From Rhizobium leguminosarum (lineage in GTDB: Bacteria > Pseudomonadota > Alphaproteobacteria > Rhizobiales > Rhizobiaceae): 64,000 bases of DNA. Below are positions 16,517-27,047 of this stretch, piece after piece; within the stretch, counting starts at the first letter, position 1, and each line of letters opens with the position of its first letter. Position numbers and translations under genes: made by a program. The stretch spans positions 208,026 to 272,025 of the forward strand of contig NZ_LWBS01000327.1 of the NCBI RefSeq assembly GCF_001652265.1, read 5' to 3'. Under the pieces are notes generated by a model that had not been told where the DNA came from, searched no databases, and worked only from the letters and a program-made list of their open reading frames with translations.

Positions 16517-16873
16517 TCAGGGCGTGTTGATGGTTGGAAGAAAATCCTCCACCTGTTTGCGTTGATCCTTTGGAAGCGTCTCCACCCGTTCCTTCCAGAA
16601 CCGTTCGGCCTCCGGCGCATCCTCATCCCATTGGCGAACATCGGTGATATTATCGTCGATCATCGATCGGCGGTGGCCGCCGAGGCTAAGATATTCCTTT
16701 GCAAGCTTCAGGCTTGGGGTTGCGGTGCCGCTATCGCGCTGTGATGCCGACCTCGCGTTGCGCCGGGCATTTGCCAATGCTCTTTGGCGAGCGATCTCGG
16801 CCCGTTCGGTATCGGCGGACCGCGCGTCGTCCGTGCCGCTCTCTGGCGGCATGCTGGATTTAAAAGTCGTCAT
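16517..16873 (-). CDS. Conserved hypothetical protein (118 aa), highly charged
   Basis: A 118-residue hydrophilic protein. The first half is Arg/Ala-rich and helical ('RAEIARQRALANARRNARSA'). The second half contains 'VRQWDEDAPEAERFWKERVE', which may be a small domain. AAGGTG lies six bases before the start. It probably belongs to the same leftward operon as DUF2934 and HD. I do not recognise a function; context suggests a stress-related role. Confidence 0.65.
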   Translation of the reverse strand: MTTFKSSMPPESGTDDARSADTERAEIARQRALANARRNARSASQRDSGTATPSLKLAKEYLSLGGHRRSMIDDNITDVRQWDEDAPEAERFWKERVETLPKDQRKQVEDFLPTINTP

Positions 16874-16981
16874 GGATCACCTTTCGATGTTGTGATCCAA
16901 TAACCTTCGCAAGCAGTGAGAGTTCCGCGTGGGTGGCGATTGATTTGAGCGGGCTTCGAGGCGGGGCCACGCATCCGGCCA

Positions 16982-17272
16982 TCAATGCACGGCCATGCTC
17001 ACCATCCGATAAGGGTGCACGGCTTCGAATTGCGAGATCATCGCCGTTGCCTGCTGCAATACCAGCTCGGCATTTTCCGGATCGTCACGGGCGAGCTCAT
17101 CGGCGTTGACGCGGATCGCTTCAGCCATGTTGTTGGAGAGTGCCGCAAAATGCGTATTGCCTTCGACAAAGGCCTCACGCGCCGTGTCCTCCAGCGTACG
17201 AGCGATATCGACGAAGATTTCCTCGCGTTCCTCGATGCTGAGGTCTTTGATTAAATTGGTCTTCTCTTCCAT
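16982..17272 (-). CDS. Conserved hypothetical helical protein (96 aa)
   Basis: A 96-residue acidic, all-helical protein ('SIEEREEIFVDIARTLEDTA', 'NMAEAIRVNADELARDDPEN'). ATG 17272 is preferred over an in-frame GTG at 17281 because GGAG is then eight bases upstream. It is first in a leftward run with 16517, 16136 and 15711, divergent from groES. Function unknown. Confidence 0.65.
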   Translation of the reverse strand: MEEKTNLIKDLSIEEREEIFVDIARTLEDTAREAFVEGNTHFAALSNNMAEAIRVNADELARDDPENAELVLQQATAMISQFEAVHPYRMVSMAVH

Positions 17273-17445
17273 GTCACTCACTCCAAAAGACGTGGGACTG
17301 TGATCGAGCTCATCAAGCCTCGATCACCACAGAACTGGGAATGCCGAAATCCGGATTCAAGCCTCAATGCAGCTCGAACTCGCTTCGACACCGCGCCATC
17401 GCCATTGATCGAACGCAGGAGCCGATTGTCTGTTCCCTGCCGGCG

Positions 17446-17472
17446 TTAGCACTCACCGGCAGGGAGTGCCAA
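17446..17472. promoter_or_regulatory. CIRCE operator (HrcA site) of groESL
   Basis: TTAGCACTC, a 9-base spacer, then GAGTGCCAA: the CIRCE consensus with one mismatch in the second arm (C for T). HrcA binds this inverted repeat to repress chaperonin genes. It lies 260 bp upstream of the groES start, an unusually long distance explained by a RIME repeat in the leader. A possible downstream promoter has CTTGAAT at 17490-17496, but I cannot fix the transcript start. Confidence 0.9.
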
Positions 17473-17577
17473 TTTTTCTTCCATCCCCTCTTGAATTGCA
17501 AAACCGTCGAACCAAATCATTCTCGCAAGGCTCGCGCGCGAGCCTATGCACCTGCCCGGATTGGTCATCCGGTCCGG

Positions 17578-17691
17578 CTAGAACAGGATGATTTTGGCCG
17601 GGCCGGCCAAAATCTGAATCCTGTTTCTAATTTAAATAGTTAGAGCATGATGTCGCCCGAAAACCGATCACACTTTTCGGCATCATGCTCT
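17578..17691. repeat. RIME-type repeat, copy 2 (family A, inverted relative to copy 1)
   Basis: The reverse complement of this stretch aligns along its whole length with 4043-4158. Both ends agree: CTAGAACAGGAT at the left and TCATGCTCT at the right. The two palindromes are conserved, with compensating changes in the inner stems (GGCCGG/CCGGCC). It fills most of the space between the CIRCE site and the groES ribosome site, so it would be transcribed as part of the groES 5' leader. Confidence 0.88.
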
Positions 17692-17731
17692 CGGGGAATA
17701 ACGTCATCACTGTTTGTCGATGGAGGAAGAT

Positions 17732-18046
17732 ATGTCGTTCCGACCGCTTCATGACCGGATCCTTGTCCGCCGAGTTGAATCCGAAGAAAAGAGCAAGGGC
17801 GGCATCATCATTCCCGATACCGCCAAGGAAAAGCCGCAGGAAGGCGAGGTCATCTCCGTCGGCCCCGGCGCACGCAACGAGGCCGGCCAGATCCAGACGC
17901 TCGACGTCAAGCCCGGCGACCGCATCCTGTTCGGCAAGTGGTCCGGCACCGAGATCAAGATCAATGGCGAAGACCTGCTGATCATGAAGGAAAGCGACGT
18001 GATGGGCATCATCGAAACCCAGGGCGAAAAAAAGCAGGCCGCTTAA
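17732..18046 (+). CDS. groES: Co-chaperonin GroES
   Basis: A 104-residue GroES, with the N-terminal '[19 protein letters not shown]', mobile loop '[20 protein letters not shown]', and beta-barrel strands 'VISVGPGAR' and '[20 protein letters not shown]'. It caps the GroEL ring during ATP-driven folding in the cytoplasm. GGAGGAAG (17722-17729) supports ATG 17732. It is regulated by the CIRCE site upstream and followed by groEL after a spacer holding another RIME repeat. Rhizobia usually carry several groESL copies, so this is one paralogue. Confidence 0.97.
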   Translation: MSFRPLHDRILVRRVESEEKSKGGIIIPDTAKEKPQEGEVISVGPGARNEAGQIQTLDVKPGDRILFGKWSGTEIKINGEDLLIMKESDVMGIIETQGEKKQAA

Positions 18047-18072
18047 GGTCCCTGCTGACATCCGTCTACGCT

Positions 18073-18175
18073 GGAGCGCATCAGCTTTTCATGGAAACGC
18101 AGAACCGCTCCTAACTTTTATTTCTGACGCAATTCCGAACGGAAACCCGCGTCGCACTTTTCCTGGAATTGCTCT
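18073..18175. repeat. RIME-type repeat (family B) in the groES-groEL spacer
   Basis: Two palindromes: GGAGCG (18073-18078) with CGCTCC (18106-18111), and GCAATTCC (18129-18136) with GGAATTGC (18165-18172), the latter with inner GGAAA/TTTTCC. The second arm matches the common rhizobial repeat ending in AATTCCAGGAAAAGTG. It occupies nearly all of the 153-bp spacer between groES and groEL and could form a processing or attenuation structure. Confidence 0.75.
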
Positions 18176-18187
18176 GGCTGCCTATGA

Positions 18188-19828
<1,641 letters not shown>

Positions 19829-19838
19829 GTCGGCTACC

Positions 19839-19867
19839 GGTCCGCCGGCTTCGCCGGTGGGCCTTTT
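19839..19867 (+). terminator. Rho-independent terminator after groEL
   Basis: GGTCCGCCGGC and GCCGGTGGGCC form an 11-bp stem (two wobble pairs) with loop TTC, followed by TTTT. It starts 11 bases after the groEL stop and ends just before the ribosome site of the next small gene, so read-through could still feed that gene. Confidence 0.8.
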
Positions 19868-19881
19868 CGGAGGGAATAGAG

Positions 19882-20118
19882 ATGGTTCAAACGATCAAAA
19901 ACCGATCGCAGGTACCGCTGGACTCCCGCGATCTTGAAACCTGCCAGCGCGTCTTCGACAGGCTCAGCGCCGATTACGGGATAGCAAAGGACGGCGACGA
20001 AGCCGAACGAATGGCGAGCATCATCATCGAGCTTTACCGACAGGGCGTACGTGACCCCAATCACCTGCAGTCGATGGTCGAGGCGGCCCGCGGCCTATTC
20101 GAAACGAGCGAGCGGTAG
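19882..20118 (+). CDS. Conserved small protein downstream of groEL (78 aa)
   Basis: A 78-residue helical protein ('TCQRVFDRLSADYGIAKDG', 'ERMASIIIELYRQGVRDPNH') with ribosome site GGAGGGA. Small proteins of this type occur elsewhere in rhizobia, and I know no function for them. The groEL terminator ends 14 bases before it, so expression may depend on read-through. Confidence 0.72.
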   Translation: MVQTIKNRSQVPLDSRDLETCQRVFDRLSADYGIAKDGDEAERMASIIIELYRQGVRDPNHLQSMVEAARGLFETSER

Positions 20119-20173
20119 GGAATGCCGTGCCTGCGCGTCATAAGCACCGCGCGGACCACACATAGCGATGGTG

Positions 20174-20440
20174 TCAGCGCGGGTGCCGTCCGCGGAGAAC
20201 GGTCATCTGCTCCTGCTGCACTTCATTTTCATCGTTCAAAACGGCTTGCCAAAGCCTGTTGCCGAGGCGAAGCGACACCCGCTTCGTCCCCTCATGTTCA
20301 GCCCTGCCGATTTCCACGGAGCTGACGACGGAGCCATGGCGCATGTGGCGGCGAAGATCGGCCAGCGACAAGCCGAACCGTTTCGCGAGTTCCGTTGATT
20401 CCAGGATAAAATCGCCATTTGAATCGCACTCGATCAGCAC
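20174..20440 (-). CDS. DUF6522-like small protein (88 aa)
   Basis: An 88-residue protein beginning at GTG 20440: 'IECDSNGDFILESTELAKRF', 'LADLRRHMRHGSVVSSVEIG', 'EHEGTKRVSLRLGNRLWQAV'. The order of an acidic strand, a helix and an Arg-rich strand resembles the small DUF6522 group of rhizobia. No catalytic residues are evident. It follows the HPP-CBS gene on the same strand after 35 bp and may be co-transcribed. Confidence 0.62.
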   Translation of the reverse strand: MLIECDSNGDFILESTELAKRFGLSLADLRRHMRHGSVVSSVEIGRAEHEGTKRVSLRLGNRLWQAVLNDENEVQQEQMTVLRGRHPR

Positions 20441-20475
20441 CGACTTTTTCTCCAGCTACGCTCCACGTCCACCCC

Positions 20476-21606
20476 TCAGGCCACCGCCGCAATAGCATTG
20501 TCCTCCTTTGGCAGCAGCCGCGCCACTGCGCTCAGGAGATCCGTCTGCGATATCAGGCCAATTATGCGGTAATCGTCATCGACAATGATGACGGCATGCG
20601 TGCGCCCGTCCGTCAGAACGGGCAATAGCGACAGAGCAGGATCCAACGGTCTGGCCACCGCCGGCCTCGAGATCGCATGGGCGATGGTCTCGGTGCTCAT
20701 CGACAACTCCCGCAAACCGACAGCGCCGACGAGACGGCCCTCTGGGTCCTTCACCGGCAGTGTACGAATATTATGCTTGAGCAGAAGGTGCCGAGCGGCA
20801 TCCGGTTCTGAAGCCTCCCCAATGGCGATCACGTCGCGCGACATGATATCGGCACAGCTGATCTTGCCGTTTGAGCGGATGGCCGCTTGCAACTCCACCT
20901 GTTGCAGCAGCCGGCCGAGGTCTGCCCGGTCGATATCGAAGGTTTCGTCGAGCGCTTCGAGGGCCGCATCGACATCTTCCTCGCGGAAACCAACCCGCAT
21001 CGCAGACGGCAGATCGATCGTCTGGTGGGTGTTCTCCGCCGGTTTTGGAACGACGTGCGGATAATTCCGCTTGGACAGCCTGTGGAAAAGCAGGCCAAGA
21101 CCGACGAGAATGCAGGAGTTCAAAGCGACGGGCACGAAGGGAAAGAGGAATCCCCAGCCGGCAACGACAGGGCCGCCGAGCACGGCGGTCAGGGCGGCGG
21201 CTCCTCCTGGTGGATGAAGGCAGCGCGTGAAGGACATCGCGCCGATGGCAAGCGAAACGCCGACACCGGTCGCGATGATCGGATCGCGAATGAAATAGGC
21301 GGCAATGATTCCCATCAGTGCGGAAATCGTGTTGCCGCCGATGATCGACCACGGCTGCGCAAGCGGGCTTGCCGGCACGGCGAAAAGAAGCACCGCGGAA
21401 GCCCCCATCGGCGCGACGATCAAGGGAAGATGCGGTCCCTGCCCGAACAGATAGCCGCTGATAACGCCGGTAAGACCAATGCCCAGCAAAGCGCCGAAGC
21501 ATGCGATCAATCGCTCTCGTAAGGTCGCACCAGCCAGAATCGGTGAAAACAACCGGAAGCGGCGGAAGCGGCTCGGTCCCTCTTTCGGGGAAACGGGATA
21601 CTGCAT
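20476..21606 (-). CDS. HPP-family membrane protein with C-terminal CBS pair
   Basis: A 376-residue protein. The N-terminal HPP domain (residues ~30-180) has about four membrane helices and the motif 'FTRCLHPPGGAAALTAVLGG'. The C-terminal part (~240-370) holds two CBS repeats ('CADIMSRDVIAIGEASEPDA', 'GRTHAVIIVDDDYRIIGLIS') that usually bind adenine nucleotides. HPP proteins are proposed nitrite or anion transporters in plastids and cyanobacteria; the bacterial substrate is unsettled. ATG 21606 gives the family N-terminus, although the frame is open to 21990. The LysR gene lies just upstream. Confidence 0.85.
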   Translation of the reverse strand: MQYPVSPKEGPSRFRRFRLFSPILAGATLRERLIACFGALLGIGLTGVISGYLFGQGPHLPLIVAPMGASAVLLFAVPASPLAQPWSIIGGNTISALMGIIAAYFIRDPIIATGVGVSLAIGAMSFTRCLHPPGGAAALTAVLGGPVVAGWGFLFPFVPVALNSCILVGLGLLFHRLSKRNYPHVVPKPAENTHQTIDLPSAMRVGFREEDVDAALEALDETFDIDRADLGRLLQQVELQAAIRSNGKISCADIMSRDVIAIGEASEPDAARHLLLKHNIRTLPVKDPEGRLVGAVGLRELSMSTETIAHAISRPAVARPLDPALSLLPVLTDGRTHAVIIVDDDYRIIGLISQTDLLSAVARLLPKEDNAIAAVA

Positions 21607-21661
21607 GACAAGACCAATTTGAACGTGGATTATCTGGATAGCGAAAGGGGAGAGGTGCGGG

Positions 21662-22567
21662 CTAGTGTGTTGCCAGCCGGAGATCTCTGCCTTTGGTCGC
21701 ACTGAGGACTTCGTGGAAGGCGTTGAACGCGCTGGGTCGATCATTCCTGCGGTAGACGAGCAGCGTCTCGATGGGTCCCAGCTGGTAGGTCTGGACAGGC
21801 GTCGGCCAGTGCATGAGATCAAGGACGGATCGCGGCATGACACCGGCCGTATTCCCGGTCGCAACGCTCGCCAGGATCGCGTGGTAGGAACCGAGCTCGC
21901 TCGTCGGCAGCGCGCTCGATTTGCGCGCCCAGTTTTCGGCGATCCTGCGATAGGTGCAGCCGGGTTCCAAAGCTGCGAGTGATCCGACACGCAGGTCGGC
22001 GGCGGATTTGATGGAGGGATGCCCGGATGGCAACACGATCAGCAGCTCTTCGACGAAGATCGGCTCCATTTCGAGCGCCTTGAGTTCGGCATCGAAGCTC
22101 GAGTCTTGCTCGCGCATCGTCTTGGGTGGACGGGCAATCAGCGCACAATCCAGTGCATCAGAGAGAACGTCGCGGGTCAGATCGCGGGACGCCCCCATCG
22201 TCAGATGAAGCGACACATCAGGCCACATCTGGTTGAACTGCGTCAGCGCCGCCGGCAGCCTGCTTGCTGCCGTGCTCTCCATGGTGCCGACCCGCAATGT
22301 CCCCGATGGGGCGATAGGCCGCACGGCCTGGCGCGCTTCGAGCGCAAGCATCATAAGCCGGTTGGCATAGGCGAGAAACGTCTCGCCCTCGCGTGTCAGC
22401 GTCATCTTCTTGCCGTCACGGCTGAAGAGGGAAACACCGAGGTCCTCCTCCAATTGCTGGACGCGCGTCGTCACATTCGACGGCGCCCGCCCTACGGCCT
22501 TAGCCGCCTTCGTAACGCTGCGATCGCTGGCAACGGCGAGAAATATCTCGATCGATGAAAGGTCCAA
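21662..22567 (-). CDS. LysR-family transcriptional regulator
   Basis: A 301-residue LysR protein: N-terminal winged HTH ('SSIEIFLAVASDRSVTKAAK', 'APSNVTTRVQQLEEDLGVSL', 'LTREGETFLAYANRLM') and a periplasmic-binding-like effector domain from ~88 ('GTLRVGTMESTAASRLPAAL'). Cys at 'ALEPGCTYRRIAENW' is the position typical of NodD/AmpR-like sulfur or antibiotic responders, but no ligand can be assigned. It is on the same strand and upstream of the HPP-CBS gene, rather than divergent as most LysR genes are. Confidence 0.9.
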   Translation of the reverse strand: MDLSSIEIFLAVASDRSVTKAAKAVGRAPSNVTTRVQQLEEDLGVSLFSRDGKKMTLTREGETFLAYANRLMMLALEARQAVRPIAPSGTLRVGTMESTAASRLPAALTQFNQMWPDVSLHLTMGASRDLTRDVLSDALDCALIARPPKTMREQDSSFDAELKALEMEPIFVEELLIVLPSGHPSIKSAADLRVGSLAALEPGCTYRRIAENWARKSSALPTSELGSYHAILASVATGNTAGVMPRSVLDLMHWPTPVQTYQLGPIETLLVYRRNDRPSAFNAFHEVLSATKGRDLRLATH

Positions 22568-22827
22568 TGAAAGGATCTCGTTTGCGGAATTAAGACGATA
22601 GATAATTCTCTATATAAAAATCATCGCCCCAGCTCAAGCCGGTTTCGGCATCGGACGAAAAACATGAGCCCAAGCAGAGGAGCGATTGCCGAAAAAAAGA
22701 TCGCGACGCCGAGGAAATAGCCATGCAGGCGGTGACATTGCCTCCGTCGGACGACGTATTGAGGGTTTGAGGCTGGCATGAGGTTTGCGTGCGCAGAGCT
22801 ATCTGCAGATCGATCGGCGACGAACAT
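22568..22827. other. Gene-poor stretch with a possible membrane-protein fragment
   Basis: No intact gene. On the complement, roughly 22621-22730 encodes a hydrophobic end, 'HGYFLGVAIFFSAIAPLLGL', like the last helix of a transporter, but without a start or body. The rest shows no recognisable signal beyond the LysR promoter area. Confidence 0.4.
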
Positions 22828-23140
22828 ATGTTGCAACTTGTCTTGACCTGTCTTCTTCTGAGCGTCGCTTCAGGCTTGAGCATGCGCCGTTTTCTTCTGC
22901 CGTATTTGCCAGGCGGCGATCTCGCGGAGAAATCTGCTCCTGTGACCATCGTCGCAAAGCGCCGTCTTTCTGGCGGCAATCGCTTTTACCGTCTCCGATC
23001 AGAATCTCTGGGCAAAATCCGTCATCCTGATGATCGGCCTTTCGCTGGCGGCCATGTTCGACGATGCGAGACCCAGGCTGACGATTGCCCTCTCCGCCGT
23101 CAGTTTGGCGGCCTATCTCGGGTTGCGTTCAATTGCCTGA
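22828..23140 (+). pseudogene. Frameshifted small membrane protein
   Basis: The frame beginning at ATG 22828 reads 'LQLVLTCLLLSVASGLSMRR' and continues sensibly to about 22959. The next frame then continues as 'AVFLAAIAFTVSDQNLWAKS' and 'LMIGLSLAAMFDDARPRLTI', with a proper end 'AAYLGLRSIA' and TGA at 23138. Skipping one base near 22960 (in AAGCGCC) joins the two halves into a plausible ~103-residue protein with three or four membrane segments. A sequencing error or a real +1 frameshift would both explain it. Confidence 0.5.
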
Positions 23141-23293
23141 GCCATTCGGCTTCTACCCCCGGAAGGCTTTTGGCAACACCGTTCGTTCCGGCCAGAATTC
23201 GAACGCCGACAGGCCCCGGCCGGCATACCCGTCTGTCCCGGCGTTTAAACCACGGCGAATGCCGGGTTGTGTCGAGCGCCCATCCGGTCTGCG

Positions 23294-24196
23294 TCAACCG
23301 AGTGCCTGGCTGACGAGCGCATAGGTCCTCGGCTCGTGCGCCGCCTGATGTCCCGGAACCGGGAGCCAAGGGCCGCCGAGCGACATGGTCGTCACGATGT
23401 CGTAGACAGGAAGACCGCAGCGGGAAAGGAAATCGGAAAACGCCCCGCCTTGCTCGCGGGTGTCGAGGCGCAGGAACGCCCCCGCATGCTCGGCTGCATG
23501 CGGGCGGACGACGGCAATCGCGTCCCCATCGCTGCGCGCCACAACAGGGCCGATGACATGGCCACGCCCGAACCGCCGGCAAAGCGAGAAAGCCTCGATC
23601 CGGCCGGCGCGGGTCAACACGATGCCTTTGGAATTTGCCACCAGTCGGGCCAGGAGCAGCTTGCGATCGGTGCCGAAGGCCACGCAGTCCAATTCGGCGA
23701 TCGCTTCCAGATCGCCGGCCTCCACTGCCCGTATTGCGGCACCGGACGGTAGCTCCACACCCGGCGGCGATATCGCTTCGCCCTGGCATTGAAAGACGAG
23801 CGCCTCGCGAACAAAGTTCAGGGAACGATAGAGACGTCGCGCTGCGCGCGTCGCATTCAGCCCGAGGTTCCGCCCGGCGACCTGCTCCAGCGCGTGGCCC
23901 ATGAGCCATTGCCCGGCGCCATTGGTTTGAAGACGCGGCGAGGTGATGACCATACCGATCGTCGCAAATTGGGCATCGTAGGGAAACCACATCGCAGAGC
24001 CCAGGATGCGGTCGATTTCATCGATCGCCACGATGCCCTGGCCGAATTCCCGCAAGAACTGCCAGTCTTCGCCACGATGCGGCCAGGCGACGGTCATCGA
24101 CAGCGCATGCAACTTGTCGAGGGCAACGCTGTCGATCCCGGCAATGTGCGTCTCGAAACTATCGACGAACCTGGACTCGGATGTCAGTTCACTCAC
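23294..24196 (-). CDS. GNAT acetyltransferase-like protein with two halves (paralogue of 48122)
   Basis: A 300-residue protein. The N-terminal half is a GNAT fold ('LHALSMTVAWPHRGEDWQFL', 'IGMVITSPRLQTNGAGQWLM' with a degenerate acetyl-CoA loop, 'ARRLYRSLNF'). The C-terminal half resembles a second GNAT/sterol-carrier-like domain. It aligns along its length with the protein at 48122-48958, down to the last residues (ALVSQALG against ALASQALG). GTG 24196 is chosen since the family-like sequence begins there. Unlike the 48122 copy, the R/Q-x-x-G-x-G/A acetyl-CoA loop is poorly kept (LQTNGAGQ). It diverges from the ArgE-like gene and may act on an amine or amino acid linked to that operon. Confidence 0.78.
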   Translation of the reverse strand: MSELTSESRFVDSFETHIAGIDSVALDKLHALSMTVAWPHRGEDWQFLREFGQGIVAIDEIDRILGSAMWFPYDAQFATIGMVITSPRLQTNGAGQWLMGHALEQVAGRNLGLNATRAARRLYRSLNFVREALVFQCQGEAISPPGVELPSGAAIRAVEAGDLEAIAELDCVAFGTDRKLLLARLVANSKGIVLTRAGRIEAFSLCRRFGRGHVIGPVVARSDGDAIAVVRPHAAEHAGAFLRLDTREQGGAFSDFLSRCGLPVYDIVTTMSLGGPWLPVPGHQAAHEPRTYALVSQALG

Positions 24197-24475
24197 TCCC
24201 ACCCCCTGCCGCTTTTTTCTGGCCACGCCTGCGTCCGGAAACTTCTCTGCCCAGACTAGAACAGATAGCTCGATACAATTCACTGGTGAGGCTGGCGCAA
24301 ACACAACAATCGACCAAATCCGCTGCGCTTTCGGCAAGTAACGCCTGCGCCTCCCTCTACAGTCATTGATAGATCCATCCGCCGGAGTCGGCGTTTACAG
24401 TGAGAGCCCAGAAATGTCGCCTCCCCTCAGCCCAGTTGCAAGCACCTCGAAGATCCCCGCACTGTGAGGAATCCC

Positions 24476-25597
24476 ATGCAGGTAATTGAAATTCTCGAAA
24501 GGCTCGTTGGTTTCCCCTCCGTCGTCGGCACGCCGAACGGCGAGATCGTGGCGTGGATCCGGCACTACCTGCAAAGCCACGGCGCTGTCGTCACGGAGCT
24601 TCCCGGCCCGGAGGGCGATCGGTCGAACCTCTTTGCCACGATCGGCCCGATGGAGGCGCCGGGCTATATCCTCTCGGGCCATATGGACGTGGTCCCCGCC
24701 ATGGAAGGTGGCTGGACCAGCGACCCTTTCCGCCTGCGGCCCGAAGCGGATCGCCTTTACGGTCGCGGCGCCTCCGATATGAAGGGCTTCCTCGCCGCGG
24801 CTCTTGCGGCCGTTCCGGCGCTGGCGGAAACACCGCTTCGCCAGCCCGTCCACCTTGCCTTTTCCTATGACGAGGAGGCCGGCTGCCGCGGCGTGCCGCA
24901 CATGATCGCCCGCCTGCCCGAGCTCTGTGCAACTCCGCTTGGCGCTATCATCGGCGAACCGAGCGGCATGCGGGCGATCCGCGCCCACAAGGGCAAGGCC
25001 GCTGCCCGGCTGACGGTCAGGGGGCGGTCCGGCCACTCCTCGCGCCCGGACCAGGGACTGAACGCAATCCATGCCATCACCGACGTCCTGACTTGCGCTC
25101 GCGCCGAAGCCGAACGGCTCACGCGCGGCCCGTATGAGCCTGTCTTCGAACCGCCCTACTCCTCGCTTCAGGTCGGTACGCTGAAGGGCGGCCAGGCGGT
25201 CAACATCATTCCCGACAGTTGCGAGGCCGAGTTCGAGGCGCGGGCCATCTCAGGCGTCAATCCAGTCACGCTGCTGGCGCCGCTCCGCGCGGCGGCCGAG
25301 GGGCTATCGCAGCTCGGCTTTCAGGTGGAATGGCGCGAACTCAGCGCCTATCCGGCGCTTTCGCTTGCCGCCGATGCGCCGCTTGCGGCGCTGCTTGGCG
25401 AACTGACCGGCGCCGAGCCGCTCGCTGCCGTCAGCTACGGCACGGAGGCCGGCCTTTTCCAGCGCGCCGGCATCGATGCGATCATCTGCGGACCCGGCGA
25501 CATCGGCCGCGCCCACAAGCCGGACGAATTCATCCTCACCGGCGAACTCCTCGCCTGCCAGGCGATGGTCGAGGCGCTTGGCCGCCGCTGCGCCTGA
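24476..25597 (+). CDS. argE: Acetylornithine deacetylase-like M20 deacylase
   Basis: A 373-residue M20 metallopeptidase-family enzyme. Metal ligands are visible: 'LSGHMDVVP' (His, Asp), '[10 protein letters not shown]' (Asp), '[11 protein letters not shown]' (catalytic Glu pair), 'IGEPSGM', and the C-terminal '[15 protein letters not shown]' (His). The dimerisation domain starts at '[20 protein letters not shown]'. It resembles ArgE, but its place among aldehyde and hydroxyacid dehydrogenases suggests deacylation of an N-acyl amino compound in catabolism rather than arginine synthesis. ATG 24476 has GAGGAA just upstream; its stop sits next to the following gene. Confidence 0.85.
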   Translation: MQVIEILERLVGFPSVVGTPNGEIVAWIRHYLQSHGAVVTELPGPEGDRSNLFATIGPMEAPGYILSGHMDVVPAMEGGWTSDPFRLRPEADRLYGRGASDMKGFLAAALAAVPALAETPLRQPVHLAFSYDEEAGCRGVPHMIARLPELCATPLGAIIGEPSGMRAIRAHKGKAAARLTVRGRSGHSSRPDQGLNAIHAITDVLTCARAEAERLTRGPYEPVFEPPYSSLQVGTLKGGQAVNIIPDSCEAEFEARAISGVNPVTLLAPLRAAAEGLSQLGFQVEWRELSAYPALSLAADAPLAALLGELTGAEPLAAVSYGTEAGLFQRAGIDAIICGPGDIGRAHKPDEFILTGELLACQAMVEALGRRCA

Positions 25598-25623
25598 TGA
25601 CATCGGATCAAGGAGCCGACGCA

Positions 25624-26547
25624 ATGACCTTTCTCTTCAATTCCGATCCGAAGCGCGGCGCCATCTTCGCCGAAGCCTTCGCGCGCGAACTGCCGGGCAT
25701 TGCCTTCTCCATGGATCCCCAGTCAGTCGAACCGGACGCCGTACGCTACCTGATCACCTGGACCGTGCCGGAGGATCTCGCGCGCTATCGCAATCTCGAA
25801 ATCCTGTTTTCGATCGGTGCCGGCATCGACCAGTTCCGTATCGATGCGGTGCCGGCATCGGTCAAGGTCGTGCGCATGGTCGAGGACGGCATCATCAGGA
25901 TGATGCAGGAATATGTGACGCTGGCCGTCCTTGCGCTCCATCGCGACCTGCCGACCTATCTCGACCAGCAGCGGCGCCGGACCTGGCAGACCATCGCTCC
26001 TAGGCAAGCCTCGGACCGCCGCATCGGCGTGCTCGGGCTCGGCATGCTTGGAACCGCAGGGCTCGAACGTTTGCAGCCCTTCGGCTTTCCGCTTTCGGGC
26101 TGGAGCCGCAGCCCGCGCGAGGTCGACGGCATCCGATGCCTGAGCGGCCGGGACGGTCTCGATACTCTGCTTGCAACCACCGATATTCTCGTCTGCCTCC
26201 TGCCGCTGACAGATGAGACGCGCGGCTTCCTGAATGCCAAGCTCTTCGCCGGACTGCCGGCCGGCGCAGCACTCGTCCATGTCGGCCGCGGCGCTCAGCT
26301 CGACCATCAGGCGCTCGTCGACGCGCTCGACGCCGGACATCTCTCCGGCGCCGTCGTCGACGTCACCGAGCCGGAACCGCTGCCTGCGGACCACGCCTTC
26401 TGGAACCATCCGAAGATCCTGCTGACGCCGCACATTGCGAGCGTTACCCAAGCTGAAACCGCCGCGGCAGCCGTGATCGGCAACATCAAGCGGCACCAGG
26501 CGGGCCTCGATCCGATCGGCCTGATCGATCGCAGCCGCGGCTATTGA
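25624..26547 (+). CDS. D-2-hydroxyacid dehydrogenase (GhrA-like glyoxylate/hydroxypyruvate reductase)
   Basis: A 307-residue enzyme with the NAD(P) loop '[17 protein letters not shown]' and the catalytic set Arg in 'HVGRGAQLD', Glu in 'DVTEPEPLP' and His in 'LTPHIASVT'. It matches the GhrA type, which reduces glyoxylate or hydroxypyruvate. ATG 25624 is supported by AAGGAG (25610-25615); an earlier ATG at 25597 overlaps the argE stop but has a weaker site. It is probably co-transcribed with the deacylase and the cupin. Confidence 0.88.
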   Translation: MTFLFNSDPKRGAIFAEAFARELPGIAFSMDPQSVEPDAVRYLITWTVPEDLARYRNLEILFSIGAGIDQFRIDAVPASVKVVRMVEDGIIRMMQEYVTLAVLALHRDLPTYLDQQRRRTWQTIAPRQASDRRIGVLGLGMLGTAGLERLQPFGFPLSGWSRSPREVDGIRCLSGRDGLDTLLATTDILVCLLPLTDETRGFLNAKLFAGLPAGAALVHVGRGAQLDHQALVDALDAGHLSGAVVDVTEPEPLPADHAFWNHPKILLTPHIASVTQAETAAAAVIGNIKRHQAGLDPIGLIDRSRGY

Positions 26548-26571
26548 GTTCTCAACCTAGGAAGCAAAATC

Positions 26572-26925
26572 ATGTCCCTCCTCAAGACGATCGACACCAA
26601 CCCGACCTTCTCACCTCGCGAGTCCGGGCCACTCCCAGAACGGCTGATCTCGGGCAATCCGGCCTTCAAGACCTGGGCGCAGGATGTCGCCCGCGGCGAG
26701 ACGGTTCATAGCGGCGTGTGGGAAGCGACGCCCGGCGAGACGCGCTCGATCAAGGGCGAGACGTTCGAGTTCTGCCATATCCTTTCCGGCCTGATCGAAC
26801 TCACGCCGGAAGGTGGCGAACCGGTGGACTACAAGGCCGGTGACAGCTTCGTGATGAAGCCGGGCTTCGTTGGCGTCTGGAAGACGATCGAGACGGTACG
26901 CAAGATCTACGTCACCGTGACGTGA
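26572..26925 (+). CDS. Cupin-domain protein (117 aa)
   Basis: A single small cupin: 'GVWEATPGETRSIKGETFEF' for the first motif and 'GDSFVMKPGFVGVWKTIETV' for the second. This looks like the cupin_3 (DUF861) type found in ureidoglycolate- and amine-catabolic operons. The metal-ligand histidines are partly replaced (only one His, in 'FCHILSG'), so it may bind a ligand without catalysis. It is the third gene of the deacylase operon. Confidence 0.82.
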   Translation: MSLLKTIDTNPTFSPRESGPLPERLISGNPAFKTWAQDVARGETVHSGVWEATPGETRSIKGETFEFCHILSGLIELTPEGGEPVDYKAGDSFVMKPGFVGVWKTIETVRKIYVTVT

Positions 26926-27047
26926 CGCCGTAGATTTGACTGCGGCGGCGGCGAAAACGCAATTTTTCGCCGCTGCGGCACAGTCGGTCGATGTATGCTG
27001 CTCGCCTTCACCAGTTAGGCTTGCCTCAGCCCATCCGAGGACATGCG

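Noticed and set aside
17282..17731. ROSE-type RNA thermometer before groES
   Set aside because: Looked for because rhizobia use ROSE elements; the hairpins here are the RIME palindromes and a clear CIRCE site explains the heat control.
22789..23313. 174-codon open frame read as one gene
   Set aside because: Only its first part is coherent; beyond ~22960 the sensible hydrophobic sequence moves to the next frame, so a frameshifted gene is more likely.
25219..25623. Upstream extension of the GhrA-like dehydrogenase
   Set aside because: Overlaps the deacylase gene; family sequence and AAGGAG support a start at 25624.
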